Positions 1 through 13,586 are shown, counted from the first letter of the stretch. The stretch: DNA of 64,000 nucleotides from Paralichthys olivaceus (GCF_024713975.1 NC_091111.1:8386501-8450500); one strand, 5' to 3'. Numbers and translations are program-made. The notes: generated from the letters alone by a model not told the origin.

Positions 1-695
1 TATCTGTCATATTCGGTAAAAAATGTTCATCTTTGGATCAGAACTGGACACAGTTGTTTCCGCATCTCAGGAAACCCCCAGAGATCAGAATGTTTTTATC
101 AAGATGAAACTAGGAGATCATGAATCTGGCCTTCATATCCTCTCGTTTGGATAATTGCTAATCTCTCTTCATCTTTTTGAGCCAACAGAGTCGACATAAA
201 TTGCAGCTCATCCGAACTGCAGCAGCCAAACTCCTCACCAAACCTTCTAAAAGAGAGCATATCCCTCCCATTGTAGCTTCTATTCATACGCTTCCAGTTG
301 ATTTTAGAATTGAGTTTCAGACTTTATTGCTGACTATTAAGGTCCATTCTGGACTTGCTTTTTGAATCTTTTGACGCAATATGTGCCTGGTCGCAACCTG
401 ATTCCACAGACGCTCCCACTCCTTATCCTATTCAATTACATTCCCCCCTTGCAGACACATGTTTCAGGTGTGCTTTCTCCTAGTTCTGATCATACCATCT
501 ATTTCCACCATCTATATCTTATATCGTTTTTTACTCTTTTACTCATCTGTAACATTGTTTTATTTCTGATTTCTGATCTCCAAACTGCTTTTACATCATT
601 TCTATTGTTTCCTTGTTAACAGTTTCATATTTCACTTGTAAAGCACCTTGTAACTCTGTTTAAAAGGTGCTTTAAAGATAAAGTGTATTATCCTT
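1..695 (+). mobile_element. Degraded LINE (L2/CR1-like) 3' end: reverse-transcriptase C-terminus plus 3' tail
   Basis: Frame +3 from about 177 to 364 reads like the C-terminal end of a fish non-LTR reverse transcriptase. It has the run LQLIRTAAAKLLT followed by a KREHI...P...SIHTLPVDFRIEFQTLLLT pattern, close to the usual L-Q-x-x-Q-N-A-A-A-R-L-L ... H-W-L-P-V block. Frame is lost after about 365. The downstream part ends in a LINE-type tail at about 635-695, containing GTAAAGCACCTTGTAACTC, AAAGGTGCTTTAAAGATAAA and then a TATTA-rich end. The element is truncated by the window edge and carries stops, so it is a dead copy. The RT assignment is confident; the exact clade is not. Confidence 0.78.
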
Positions 696-3600
696 ACTTC
701 ACATGGGAGAATTACACAGTTACTGAGGAGGTATATGAGTGCAGATCATCCACCTTACTCTGCAGTGAGGTTATATATTCTTCAGTCATCAGGCAGATAT
801 GAATCCCAGCTATTAATATTCATTATGTCATTTCTATGTTTATACAGTACAGATGTTTGAGCTTCGGGGTTCGATACACTGCTCTCAGGTCTGTTGACTC
901 CGAGGGTGTGATCAACATACAGGCGAAGGAAATACGGTCCGCTTTCTACCCAGTGAGCTCAAATCTGATTTATTCTACAACTTATATCACAGCTTTAACT
1001 TTTAGACACTTTTAGTTATAATCCATGAGTTCCTTTCTCATTATCTATATTTTTGGTAAAATCTTTGAATGTCATCTCCAGGAACTTCATGTTACCACAG
1101 TTGTACCTTCCTGAAATGTTTAAACATTCATTAAAAGCTGCAGTTCCAAGTCTGACACGCTATACAAGGCTGGTTTCAACTTTCATCTCATTCCTTTTAC
1201 AGGCAAATTCAGACAGAACAATTTAGCAGTTTTAGCATTGGCCAGATTTTGACAATGTTTCCATTAAATTACATTTTATTGGTTTTACATCACTGACTCT
1301 CTTTTTCTTTTGTTAGTGGTGTTACTGCCTGATGTCTTCTTGTCATATCATCACAGGTAGTCTGGTTGGTCATGGTTTAGGCATAGGAAGTTTAGTGCAC
1401 GGTGTGACCAGACAATTCTTGGTTGAAATAAATTTTACAGCAGCAGAGCACATTTATTTTGGCATCTTGGCTCTGACTTCATCGCCCCCCCTCAACCTCT
1501 TCTGGACTAGAAAATCCATCCTAGTAGATCCTTTTTCCCAGCAGCCATTATAACCAGTCGGAGCAGGTGAAGAGCAAGTGTAACTAACAACACTGATAGT
1601 GGTTCCGTTCCATGTAAATGTCCCAGTAAGCTTCGGTGAGCCAAACTGCAGCAGGACCCTGGAACCAGCTCACCTATAGCGGAGAACAGCCACCATGAGT
1701 GTTATTAATCACACGTGTGCTCGTCCCTGCTGCGACACATCAGCCATGAAACAGTCATATGCTTTTACTTTGGCGAGTCTTTCACAAGCAGCTGACAATA
1801 CTGAAGCTTCATCATTTTACGTGTCATTAGCCTGGAGATAGATGGACTGCATGTTCCTCTGCGGTGCAATATGGACCACACAGTGGACTGGGGGGGAATA
1901 AAGTCTGGACTGTGCGCAGCAGCTGAAGCGATCCTCTGTTTCCTTATTCTCCCCTTGAAATCTTCAGAGAAATTAATGTTTGCTAAAGTCATCAAAACCT
2001 AAATTGAGGCCTTGCAGCAGGAGGAGACTTATTCCATGGCGGTTTGAGAGTTAGCCGCTACTTGACTGGAACAACTGAGTCAGCCAGGTGCTCTATACTG
2101 GGCCGTAATGAAGCCTCTGTGCTGTGCACGGCTCACTTCTCAAGTGGGAGTGCACCTGAGACCCTGCAGTCTGCTGATGTTTGTGGCTAAAAAAGAATAA
2201 AAGGATTACTCAGGATTTTCTTGACCATTTTACTCACTACAACCCAAAGCAAATGAGGGTATCATGAAGAAAACATAAGGTAATTATCAGTACTTAGAGC
2301 TGCTTACACTACAGCCTTTTAGTCACTCCATAATTTCACAATGAGAATCAATTGCTCCCTTATTTACTGATGCTCATTTTTTAAATTATTCTCTTACTAT
2401 ATTTGTTCTTCCTTTAGCTGCAGATTTAGTTTATTAGACTGTTTTTCTTGTCGCTATGACTCAGTCGATGCCAACCTCACTCAATCAAAACTGAAGGAGA
2501 GCATGAATGGGCCATGTGTTTGTTCATAGACCTTTTTAAGAGACCTTGTAGCAAGAAGTGGCTCTTTTGGTCCAACAAGTGAAAGCAGGTAGGTCTGCAG
2601 GGATGTTTCCATGCCAACTGTGCACCACAACACTTGCAGCTCGTTTATTTTCCCTATGATCTCGTAGATGGAAGTGAGCCCTCAGTCTGAGCAGCGCTGA
2701 GACTTTGGGTCCCAAGGCCTTCACATGGGCGCTCACCTGTGATTTGCTCGGAATGTGGCATCTCATTCAGGTTCGTTTTCGGTGCTGAGATGTGCTTATA
2801 ACCACAGAGTGAGTGCACAATAATGTGATTATATAAGGAAGCGTGTTCAAACTACAGCAACTGATGGTCCCCACATGTACGTCCCCCCTGCAGCATATTA
2901 TTCAATCAGTGCTGAAAACATGGGAGCGCTCCTGTCTCACCAACAACCACCAAACTGGCTGACAGTAACAAAAAACTGTGGCAGAGATGACATCATTAAT
3001 AAAGCTTTTGAGCTTTTTTTGCTTGATTTACATGTATTATCTGTATTCGCACATTTACAAAGCAATGTTTTTTGTGTTAACAACATCTCAAAAGATTAGT
3101 TTACCATGTGGCAGTGGAAGGTCACTGGTAATCATCCCCTTAACGTGCAGCTTTGCTGAGCATTTTAGCCTCTTTTAGCTCCTTGTTTTAGTTTCATGGC
3201 CTTCACACTTACTGATGATGTCATTAGTGCATCCCTGCTTGAGCCTGAAAATTCAACGGTTTAAGGAGGAATATGAAAGAGTATGAAGTATATAAAAGCT
3301 GCAAACAAGTTGCACTATGGGAATTGTGGGATCCAGCTTTTGGTGCTTGAACCCTGTCTGGGACTAAAGCGACCTCTACCTCTGCTGCCTCCATTTCCAC
3401 CATTCTTTTTGTTGTTGTTTTGTTTTATTTACCTCTGTGACCCTCAACCTTACAGAGCGGCTGTGCTAAATAACTGAAAAACCGTTCAAGCCCTTTTCTT
3501 TTTTAGGTAAAAGCTATTTTCAACAAACAAACTCTGATAAACTTAATGTAAAACAGATAAAGTTAGTGACAATGGTGACAAAAGCTAAAGCCTGTGATTT

Positions 3601-6600
3601 GTATCTTATATTTGGAACATGGTGATAAACGTGAGTCTTATTAAAGCTTGTGTAACTACATGTCAGGTTGATGTATAAATACATGGTGTATGTCAATCAT
3701 GTGTATCTGTTAAGCCGGCTGAGGAGTTCTTCTGCCCCCATGTGGCCAGAAAACATTTTGTTGATGCTTTACATATGTAACAAATGGTATCAACTGAAAT
3801 CATGTCCTAGGAAACTAGGTCCCCATTTAATTCTGGATCCGGATCGGCGGCAGATCCAGGTTGGTTTTTGACATTATAACTAATTTCCTTAGAAATCAGG
3901 CAGGTTTAGGGGACTGATATCTATAAGTGGGTGTAATGTGGTGTGGCTTGATGGAATATCAGGGGACCACTGGGACTTGTCAGAGTGCTGTGCTCTATTG
4001 AGTGCTGTTTAATAAGTGATGACAAAAATAACTTTAAATAAATGGTTATATTACCACGTCAGGTAGATATATAAATATGCATGTGTTTGCAAACAGATGG
4101 TAATATGTCAGTAGTGTGTATCCATTGAGGAGTACTCCTGCCCCCCAAATGGCAAAAATGTGGAAAGAAACATTATTTGCCTGTAAGAGCGAATGTGTGT
4201 TGCCATTATTTGATTGCATCTCAGAGGTGGAACTGTAGCTTTTAATCAATCTTTAAACATTTCAGGAAGGAACAACTGTGATAAAATGTCATTCCCCAAG
4301 ATGATATTGAAAGATTTTATCAAAACTACTGAGAAGAAAGAAAGTCAGAGGCAATTTCACATTCAAACTTTAAATTTGATTTATCTGTTTCCTTGATTGT
4401 GTTGATCCCTTGATTTTTTACAAAAGGGGCATAAGTTAATTCCAGCCAACTGAAGAAGCAAATGTAATTCTGACTTTGAAAATGGTTTTATATATTTCTT
4501 GCCTGCAATATACACACTAGCTTTTTCTGCAAATGGTTTAAAAGAAATTCATTGTGTTAAATGTCCCTTTGGGTTCATCAAAGATCACCCATGATTTATT
4601 TTTCAGGGAATTTGATATGTGGCTTTGTTATTGTTATATACAACAGCGTTACAACATCCAGTAAATTGTAAAGTGGCCTCAGAGAGGCACTGAACGACAG
4701 AGAATGTTCCTAAAATGGCTGAGTTTGGATGAAACAGACGTCTCATCATGTCCTATCAGTCAGCTGTCTTGATGGTGTCGCTCTAAGGAGGCAGAATAAC
4801 AAGAGCATTAAAATACAGCTGGGACTGAGACTGAGGCGACCATCAAAGACAACACCTTCCACCCGCCTGCAGAGCGGACTGATGCAACACTCGTGTGTTC
4901 AATTCCCTCTGTCCAAACAGCTGCAGCCTCAGCCAGCCTGTGTTCACACAAACTCCTTTTTATGCATATGAGTTCATGATTATACAACACAATGCATACA
5001 TATTTGATGTACACAGACATCCTGCATCCAGCAAAGCATCCAGCCGGCGCTTCCATCTCTATAGCGTTTTATGGGATAATGAAATTTGACTCCTCACATT
5101 ATGAATAACTTGCTGGATCTAAAATGTAAAGTATGTTCACCTCTGCATGTCATATGTATCTGTTTCTTTTTGCCTCATCATATATTTCACTGCCACTGCA
5201 CTTGCTATTTTTTGAACACAAATGACATCTTCTGTGCATCGTTATAAAAGATACTGCCACTGCAATCCTGCATGCTTCCATTCCTGTTCATACATGATGT
5301 TGTTTTCATACATGTACAGTGCTGAGATTGTACGGATATGTTTTTATAAAAACCTTCATTTTGCTGTACTTATTGTTTCTTCGTGCAGCCTTGAATTAAA
5401 TAGGAGAAAACACCAAACGTATGAATCAAAATGAATGTTTCATAAGAGTTTCTGAAGGAAAATCCAAGGAACAGCATATGTACATGACATGAATCAAATA
5501 TTTTCATTTTCAGAGGTAATCTTCATCAACTGTTCACCATGTGGCCATCAAGCCCTTAAATTAAACTTCTAAACCTTAACATGACGGTGGATAAAGGGGA
5601 ATGGGTATCTGCATATGATGATTTCAGAAATGCCATTCCTAAGTGCTATTGTGCAACACTTTCCATTGTCACCAGCCCTGAATCATGAATGTGAAGTCAT
5701 GCTGCCATCTAGTGCTTCAACCTTCTGTGTTTACGCCAGAGGAAAAATAAAAATGACTTCAGTAAATCCTCAACAGTCTATATATGGATCATCTGCAGCA
5801 TCCCACCTGCCACACTGCTGCTGCTGAGCTGATTCATTATTTAAAGTTTGGTAACCAAAGTCACTGGCACTATGCAATTAGCCACACTACAGGGGACCTC
5901 CGATTTCATTAATTTTGAATGAGACCAATATCTCAGCGTGTCGCCAATTCTGGGATGTAAAGGGGGCCGTGTTGTTTCATGTGGATCCACGCTGACTTGG
6001 AAATTAATCTTTTTATCTTATAAAAGTTCATCAGTAGTTCTTTGGTGCAGTGCAGTTTATTATGATGCACAGGCTCATAACTCAGTAACACAAATTCATT
6101 TCTTTCACAATGAGTCTTTAAAAATTGTGTATGAAACATGATTTGATCTCAAAATTGTGATACAAACATATATATTATAGACTTGTAAGTATTGGAATAA
6201 ATTATCAATTTCTTACTTTTTATTCTCTATGTGTAATACCCCTTCTGTATTGTGTGTTACTTGGACGCCCACATACAGCAGCTCAACAGTGGTGAGACCA
6301 GTGTCCCAGTTAGAAGACCAAAACGCCCTTTAAGATGTGATGTTAGAGGCCTGCAATCAATCCCCTGCTCTAAATAAAGCTCTATAGTAAGAGGGCCAAC
6401 ACTGTGCTGTCATTACACTGATCTTTTCTTTGTATTGTCCACACACTACAGCATCTAATAACCAACATTATCTCAGAAGCTGAGTATTTGCCATTTAAAT
6501 GGTAACAGTCTATCAAAGTAGCATCCATGTTTTGCCTTGTGGTTCCTCTGAACTTGTTTCATATGCTCCCAACCTTGTACAAAGCATAATCCATTCAAAA

Positions 6601-6895
6601 TTAAGCGTGAACAGCTGTGAAGCCGAAACTGATATTACCCAAAAGGTACAATAACTTCTTGACTTGTTGAACACAGCACAGGACGTTCATAATATACTTT
6701 GAAGATTTTAAGTCTTGGAAAAGTATGAATATCAGTAATTTACGAAAAGTGACTACTTCAATATTGTGACAGTCAACTTTCTTCTCAGTTCCCATGTTTC
6801 CTGCATGATACCAGCAAGTAGCACCATTCATGTGTAATGTGCAGAGAGTGATGAATAAACAACACAAAACAATTAAGCTTTGGACAAAAAACACA
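696..6895. other. Gene-free intergenic stretch
   Basis: I see no protein family, exon with splice sites, or RNA gene here. The ORFs are short and have no recognisable domains. The sequence is AT-rich with scattered poly-purine and TATA-like runs. A diverged repeated segment lies at 3658-3760 and 4055-4162. A partial match to the CTCF core (GCACTAGATGGCAG on the - strand, 5702-5715) is noted without further support. Confidence 0.6.
3658..4162 (+). repeat. Pair of diverged ~100-bp direct repeats
   Basis: The segments 3658-3760 and 4055-4162 share the same order of words. Each has TCAGGT.GAT.TATAAATA near the start, then GTGTGTATC or GTGTATCTG, then GAGGAGT.CT.CTGCCCCC and a GGC.A.AA ending. 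They look like two decayed copies of one interspersed repeat or a local duplication. A weaker echo of the CTGCCCCCAA..GGCCAA ending occurs near 18585-18603. No function is implied. Confidence 0.5.
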
Positions 6896-6901
6896 TTTAT
6901 T
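6896..6901 (-). terminator. rps29: Poly(A) signal of rps29
   Basis: TTTATT on the + strand is AATAAA on the rps29 strand, 84 bases past the rps29 stop codon. This is a normal distance for the short 3' UTR of a ribosomal-protein gene. Confidence 0.8.
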
Positions 6902-6984
6902 TTGCAGTGCTGAATTATCCCATCATCTTGGCCGGTGCTCCAGAGATCAGGTGACCCATCTGAGGACGCGTCAGCACAAGAGAT

Positions 6985-8033
<1,049 letters not shown>

Positions 8034-8090
8034 CTTGTCTCTTTCGCTCGGGTGTCGGAAAGGAAGAAAAGAAGCCGCGCATGCGCAGAT
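8034..8090 (-). promoter_or_regulatory. rps29: rps29 promoter and 5' UTR: pyrimidine (TOP-like) tract and NRF1 palindrome
   Basis: Upstream of the rps29 ATG on the - strand there is a C-rich pyrimidine run, CTTCTTTTCTTCCTTTCC (about 8057-8074). This fits a 5' terminal oligopyrimidine start, the translational control signal of ribosomal-protein mRNAs. Immediately further upstream is GCGCATGCGC (8077-8086), a perfect NRF1 palindrome. No TATA box is seen. The exact start site is inferred, not shown. Confidence 0.65.
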
Positions 8091-8163
8091 GAAGCGTCCA
8101 CATGCGGTGTTTCCGGCGGTGGAGTCTGAGTATGCTGCTCCCTGGTGGAGAGAACGGTGACAG

Positions 8164-8177
8164 CCTGCAGGGGGCGC
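8164..8177 (+). promoter_or_regulatory. CTCF-core-like site
   Basis: CCTGCAGGGGGCGC, followed by TG, matches the CTCF core consensus (CCASYAGRKGGCRS) at 13 of 14 positions, including the AGGGGGCGCTG heart. It lies about 130 bp upstream of rps29. Binding is inference only. A weaker match is at 46639-46651 (- strand) inside ppp2r5c. Confidence 0.4.
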
Positions 8178-8421
8178 TGCATGCTGCTCTAAAGACTGTC
8201 AGTGATGAGAGGAGGCTTTCAGTTCATCCAGGAATCAAACCCCAGCTGCTCCTCTCATATCCGGGGTGAGCTGAATAAATAACAAGAGAACTTTTGTATG
8301 ACTGTGTATTTGTTTTTCCCCAAAGATCCAGAACTTGATGTTGTTGTGGCAGGGAGAAGTTTAGAAGTCGTGAACACAAACATTATTATATAATTAAAGA
8401 TCAACACTTTTAAAACACAAG

Positions 8422-8855
8422 TTAAAGGGATTGTTCACCCAAAACTGAAAATCCACTCATTGTCTCCTCACCACTATGACGATGGAGGGGTGGGTGAAGT
8501 GTTTGAGTCCACAAAACACTTATGGAGTTTCAGGGGTAAACAGTGTTACAGCCAAATCCAATACAATTGAAGTAAATGGTGACCACTTCTTCGAATGTGA
8601 AATACCTCCATAATGCTCCTGTGGTGTCATGCAAGTGTCCAGAATCCCCGACATTCAAATTCGACTCAGAATGGTAACATTTACATCATATTTTTAGCCT
8701 AAATATTGAATACTTCGATTTTATTGGATTTGTCTGTTCTCTTTTTAACCAAATGAGCTTAATCAACCTGTCAGGGACAGCAGATGAGAATTAGTCTGAG
8801 ACTTATTCTGGTACATTTATATGAACCATTAATTAATCTACACTGTCCCTTTTAA
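8422..8855 (+). mobile_element. TTAA-flanked MITE (piggyBac-type nonautonomous element)
   Basis: The left end is TTAAAGGGATTGTTCACCC and the right end, read inverted, is TTAAAAGGGACAGTG. This gives short terminal inverted repeats around a TTAA target. The interior (a GATGGAGGGGTGGGTGAAGT run, then a GGAGTTTCAGGGGTAAACAG run) recurs at about 39646-39810, so it is a dispersed family. It has no coding capacity. The superfamily is inferred from the TTAA ends only. Confidence 0.65.
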
Positions 8856-8924
8856 ATAAAATACAACAACAAAGAAACACCAAGTAGACAAACAAAAATA
8901 CATCTGATTTGTTTTTTATCTCAT

Positions 8925-9240
8925 AGTCAAAGTCAACTTTATTGTCACTTCTGCAATATGTACAGGACATAGACAGGATTCAAATTCTGTTTCTCCCTCA
9001 TCCCTAGTGTAAACATATAACTAGACATAGAAGTACCGAACGTATAAGTAAAACACTCAACATATAAGTAGCACAACATACAGTATAAGTACACAACATA
9101 TTAAGTACTCAACATATAAGTAAACATAGTATGCAGTCAAAAGGCAGAGGATAGATAGGATACGAACTGCAGTGTGTGATTTGACCAAATATCTAAACTC
9201 CTTCAGGCAACATTCTTAGTAATGTGTCACGACAGAAGAT
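8925..9240 (+). repeat. Dispersed fish repeat containing short tandem motifs
   Basis: The block begins AAGTCAACTTTATTGTCACT and continues GCAATATGTACAGGACATA, a phrase I recognise as recurring in fish genomes. From about 9016 to 9130 it breaks into degenerate tandem words of the type CAACATATAAGTA. No ORF is present. The family name is not known to me. Confidence 0.5.
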
Positions 9241-10019
9241 GGATTCATTACTTTGTATTTTTTAGATTCTGAGTATGAGAAGTAGCACTGCTGGGAAAGA
9301 ATAAGGCAACAGCTGGAGCAGTTCCATAGACAGTGAATAATGGAGCAACCCCCAGGTCACTGTGACAGCACCCCTGGAGATTTAAATAGGAAATCATTTC
9401 TCATTCACAGCTGTGTTAAATGTTAATAATACATGAAATATTCCAACATTTAAAGTATTGTTGCTCTGGTTTCCAGTTTAGGGGAACAGATGTTGGTATG
9501 CTGACCAGCTGCTCTGAAAAATCACAAGTTAGTTTAGCTTAGGTCATAGGTCCATATCTGTAGAAAAGATACAAATGCATAACATATAATAACATACTCC
9601 TACTACTACTACTAAAGAACAGAACAGTACACAAAATAAAACACATTAACTGTCAAACATTCATCAAAGCTTTGCAATAAAATATTTAAAGAAAGCGATT
9701 CAGATCGTAGTGAATGCCCAGGCTTGATAATATATACTAAAATACAAAAAGAAATATAGGACTACATACATATAGAGGTACAATCATCACACTTTACCAC
9801 ATATCCACAGGGATCAAAACACAAACAAACACCTGTTCCAGTATAGTTACAAAAACAAGATGAGTACTTTGTATCACATGCCATCGTCTTTAAGGCCCTT
9901 ATGACCAGACTTCTGAGTCATCAACACATACATTTGTACATAAAATTCCCCAACAATGCATGAAAGGTGGAGGCATGTCTAGCCCCAAAGATGTGACGTG
10001 CACTGTGCACGTTGTGTGA

Positions 10020-10270
10020 TGAGGATTTGAGACTTGCAGATTTAGGGATATCTTTTAAGTCACTTCTCAAAACGCATCTGTGTTTGGTAAGCGTTTGATT
10101 GATTCCTATATTCCAATTGACTATAGATCATATAAGTAATTGTTGGGGGGGGTCTTATTTGATTTTAATTTTGTACTATTGACTAATTGTATTTGTCCTG
10201 CCAGAATTGATCTTGTTTTGAAAAGTACTGTATCAAAATAGTTGATTATTATTATCATCGATGTTATTAT
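10020..10270 (+). mobile_element. Probable LINE 3' fragment
   Basis: Around 10030-10085 one frame reads LADLGISFKSLLKTHLC, like the SFKS-LKTHLF end of fish reverse transcriptases. About 130 bp later comes a tail with TTTTGAAAAGTACTGTATCAAAATA and a TTATTATTATC run, as in LINE 3' ends. The fragment is short and degraded, and the clade is not assigned. Confidence 0.45.
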
Positions 10271-10350
10271 TAAAAGTGGGATATGTAGGACATTGTTGTG
10301 AGTATTAGGGCTTGGGAGCTTGAGCAAAATTCTGAGTACATTATTATATA

Positions 10351-10377
10351 TCATTATTATTATTATTATTATATTAT
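10351..10377 (+). repeat. (ATT)n microsatellite
   Basis: There are seven near-perfect ATT units ending in ATATTATA. It lies in an AT-rich stretch (10240-10610) that also contains a (TA)n run at about 10596-10610. The open frames across this stretch are low-complexity artefacts. Confidence 0.8.
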
Positions 10378-10689
10378 AAAAATATATTTCGAACACAAAA
10401 AAGAACTTATACAAACAAGTGAAAGTGAAACAAACATCATTTATAAACTCATGAAGCAAAAAAATCAGAGGCTCAATAATCAAGAAATAATAATAATAAC
10501 CTCACCCCTTCTCCATAAATCATTAATAAATAATTATTTTACACTTAATCCAGCTTCCTATGTATGAGTGAGGCATGATTCATGGTTTTCTTATTTATAT
10601 ATATATATATTAAACCTTGGTGTGGGTCGTGCTGTGAGCAGACAGTGATCACATGACATGATGGAGAAAAATATAAATAATATTTGGGT

Positions 10690-10885
10690 CTCTCGGGTGC
10701 CCCCCTCTGGACCGGTGCATTGTGGGACAGCGGCAGGAGCAGGCAGTGGGTCCGTATTTGGGGTTTGAACAGCGGCTAGCTTCGAGTCGCGTTCCCCGTG
10801 CAGCCCGCCGGACGGAATGGAGGAGAGCGGGAGTCCAGCGTTGATGTTTCTCGGTGCAAAGACCTCGCGGCTTCTCCAGTTTTAG
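10690..10885 (+). promoter_or_regulatory. mgat2: mgat2 promoter and noncoding first exon
   Basis: This CpG-rich segment has no TATA box and ends in a good splice donor (TTTTAG|GTAAAT, exon end 10885). The matching acceptor is the pyrimidine-rich TTATTTTTCATCCAG ending at 13579, which leads into the mgat2 5' UTR. The exon holds a 22-codon upstream ORF (10817-10885) starting in GGAATGGAGG and stopping in the TAG that forms the last three exon bases. The start of the exon (about 10740) is an estimate. Confidence 0.6.
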
Positions 10886-13579
10886 GTAAATATGGCGTTT
10901 TCATGCCCGCAGCTGTGGTCTGGTTGTGGGGGGGAGTTGTTGACGAGGCTCGCTGCGCGGTGGACGGAGGCTGCCTGGCAAGTTGCTAGCGGAAGCTAAA
11001 TTACAGCTAGCACGTCCGTGGATGCTCGTCGTGGGGTTTTTTTAAAGAGCGGGACGGACACGGCAGCTCGTGTTTTTCAGCTTCGTGTCGGTGACTTGAT
11101 GACGGTAACGGGTTGTCACGTTAAAATGGACGGAGGCTGTGTCTGTGGTGTGTCCGTACTGACAGCGGCCAATCGTGGACAGTAAAACTCACCGCTGCGG
11201 GCTTCAAGTCAAACATGACAGATGCAACCCAGCAGGGAGAACACGACCGATGCAGACAGAGAGGAACAAAACCACGAGGTTTATGTTTAAATAAAAACAG
11301 TGGAGACAGCAGCAGACACCTCAGCTGCAGGGTACACGATTCCACTGATGCAGCGAGCTGTAAACATACAGAAGAAACATCTGACACGGTTTGATCAGGT
11401 AGCTCTGGAATCTAATCTCCAATATTCCAGTATATGTAAAGTCTAAATCAAGTATTACTATGTTAAAGTACATGTTAATTCGTGATATTATATTTGCTTT
11501 GAGTTAAATAACAGCTGTCAGGAAGGTTTTTATTAGGGCTGAACCATATGGTCAAAAATGATATCAAGGTGTCAGACAATATCGATAATTATCACGATAA
11601 GGTAAGATGATGCTTTATTAGTCCCACTCTGGGGAAATTAGTCATATTACAGCAGCAAGAGTCCAAAATAGGCCTCAGTAAGTAATAATAAGGAACTTAA
11701 GTGTAAGGATACTGATAAAAATAAAAAGTATAGAAAAATATAAATGGAATGTAAACTAATATATATAGCTCTGGCTCCTACTCTACTTTTTGATACTTTA
11801 GGGACAAGTATTGGGGCTGGGCAATGAAAAATATATTGATAATTATCAACAATAGTTTTCATTGATGGCAATGTAAGAAAGGTTCAGGGTATATCGATAT
11901 AATCCTTATGCATACGTATGATACATCACTAATATAACTCAGATTTGCAAAATGTTTTGCTGTTTATCAAGTGTTTATCGTTCTTTGCTCATAGAGTGTA
12001 AAACCACAACCTTCACTCTGGAGCAAATATCAGTTTTTAACATTCAAAGAAATGATAATGTGATAGTTATTGTATAATTATCGATATTGATTGATATGAA
12101 ATGTTTTATCCTGATGTAATTATTAGCCAGACCACCCAGCCCTAGCTTAGGTTGTGGTTTTTAACTCTTTCTAATGAGCAGAAAATTACAAACCTGATGA
12201 ACAGAAAAACATCAAACAAATCTGAGGTCGATCTGTTTTGTGTTATACCTCCTCACTGTGCTTACACAATGCATAAGCAATATACAGATAGATATTTAAC
12301 TTTCATTACAATGCTCTTAATCCTGCGGTTATTATTGATATTTTATTGCCCAGCTCAGTATCTACTCATGATTTCACAGGCTCTCTTGGTGTGTAATGCC
12401 TGTACCAGGCAGTGTTGGATCCACAGTAAGAGCAGTCAGCTGAGGAGAGTGCTGGCAGAGAGGAGATGAACAGGGTCAGTGAGGAGACCACTAACTTAAT
12501 AACAAATGAGATATGGAGGCTTGTTCAGCTGATCTGAGCAGAAAGGACGAATCAATATTTACAAAGCAGTTAACAACAGAGATTTATGCACAACGAAATA
12601 AGCATTGACGATAAGGCTCAACAGAGAGTATTGTGACAGGGGCCATAGCAGTGAGTGAAAGTTCAGCAGGATTCATGTGTTGAATCATTAATGGTGGGGG
12701 TTTTCATGGAGACTATTGGATTCTCATACATAATGAAGTTTGAACTATTTTTGCTTATGCAATTCAAGTAAGAATGGACCATTATAGGTTATCGATCTCT
12801 TAATGAAATCATATAAACCTTATATAATGTGAACATGTTCTCATGGTACATCTGTTTTCCAATTGTATCACTCAAAGAAGACTGTAAAACCTACATTTAT
12901 TGTTGCACAATGTCGTACATCAAATGATACTATTTACATGCATTAAATGAAAACTTCAGCAAGCGGCAGTTTGATGAAATAATCATAACTTAAGGGCCAA
13001 TCTTTTGCTTTTTTTCAGAGATTTATACTACATCTCATGGTTTTCTTCTCTGAATTAAGTTTAGGTTTTAGGTGTCATGGTATTGGATTAGTTGTTGACA
13101 TAGTGTGGGGTGTTGGAAGTAAAATTATTTATCAATCAATACAAAATAATTGTAATTTTCCTATTGCTAGAAAAGGAATTTGCCTCTCTTTTCTTTTCCT
13201 CTGGTTCATTCGTGATGGAGAAAAAAACCAAGAAAGACGCTCTTTCACCTCGCTGTCATACCAAAGAAGTATATTCATCCGGATGTCACATTTCCATCTC
13301 CTTCAACCGGAGACAATAAAAACCCGTGTCTACTTCTGAGTCATTTGACCCGGGAGGGAATGCTGATTGAATCCATTCCAATTGTAGAAAAAAAAGCTAT
13401 CTGTTAGTGGGTTAGTTTGTTTTTGACCAGTTTCATTACTTTGATAATAGTTTAAAAAAAATGATTTTATTTACTTGGAGTAAATTTTCCATGTTATGAT
13501 ATGATGTGTATTTATAAAATTATGACAATGACCAACCATTCCTCAGCCCTAAGTTTTTCCTGTCTTATTTTTCATCCAG
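10886..13579 (+). other. mgat2: mgat2 5' UTR intron (2.7 kb), repeat-containing
   Basis: The intron runs from the donor at 10886 to the acceptor at 13578-13579. No coding exon is seen in it. Its first 300 bases remain CpG-rich. Nested repeats occupy 11534-12144. The remainder (12150-13560) is AT-rich with short meaningless ORFs. Confidence 0.55.
11534..12144 (+). mobile_element. Nested MITE-like repeats with GGGCTG/CAGCCC ends
   Basis: The block opens TAGGGCTGAACCATATGGTCA and closes CACCCAGCCCTA, an inverted-end pair. Both internal arms carry ATCGATAATTATCACGATA-type words typical of a common fish repeat. A second start, GGGGCTGGGCAATG, is at 11813. Between them (about 11600-11800) sits a different repeat beginning AAGATGATGCTTTATTAGTCC and then CACTCTGGGGAAATT. 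The order suggests one element landed inside or beside another. Confidence 0.5.
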
Positions 13580-13586
13580 GTGGTTC

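Noticed and set aside
6601-6894. 97-residue - strand frame just beyond the rps29 poly(A) signal
   Set aside because: No recognisable domain, no promoter or splice signals, and high AT content; chance ORF.
10121-10567. Open frames on both strands rich in Ile/Tyr/Asn
   Set aside because: Composition is explained by ATT and TA microsatellites and the AT-rich background; no splice sites or family resemblance.
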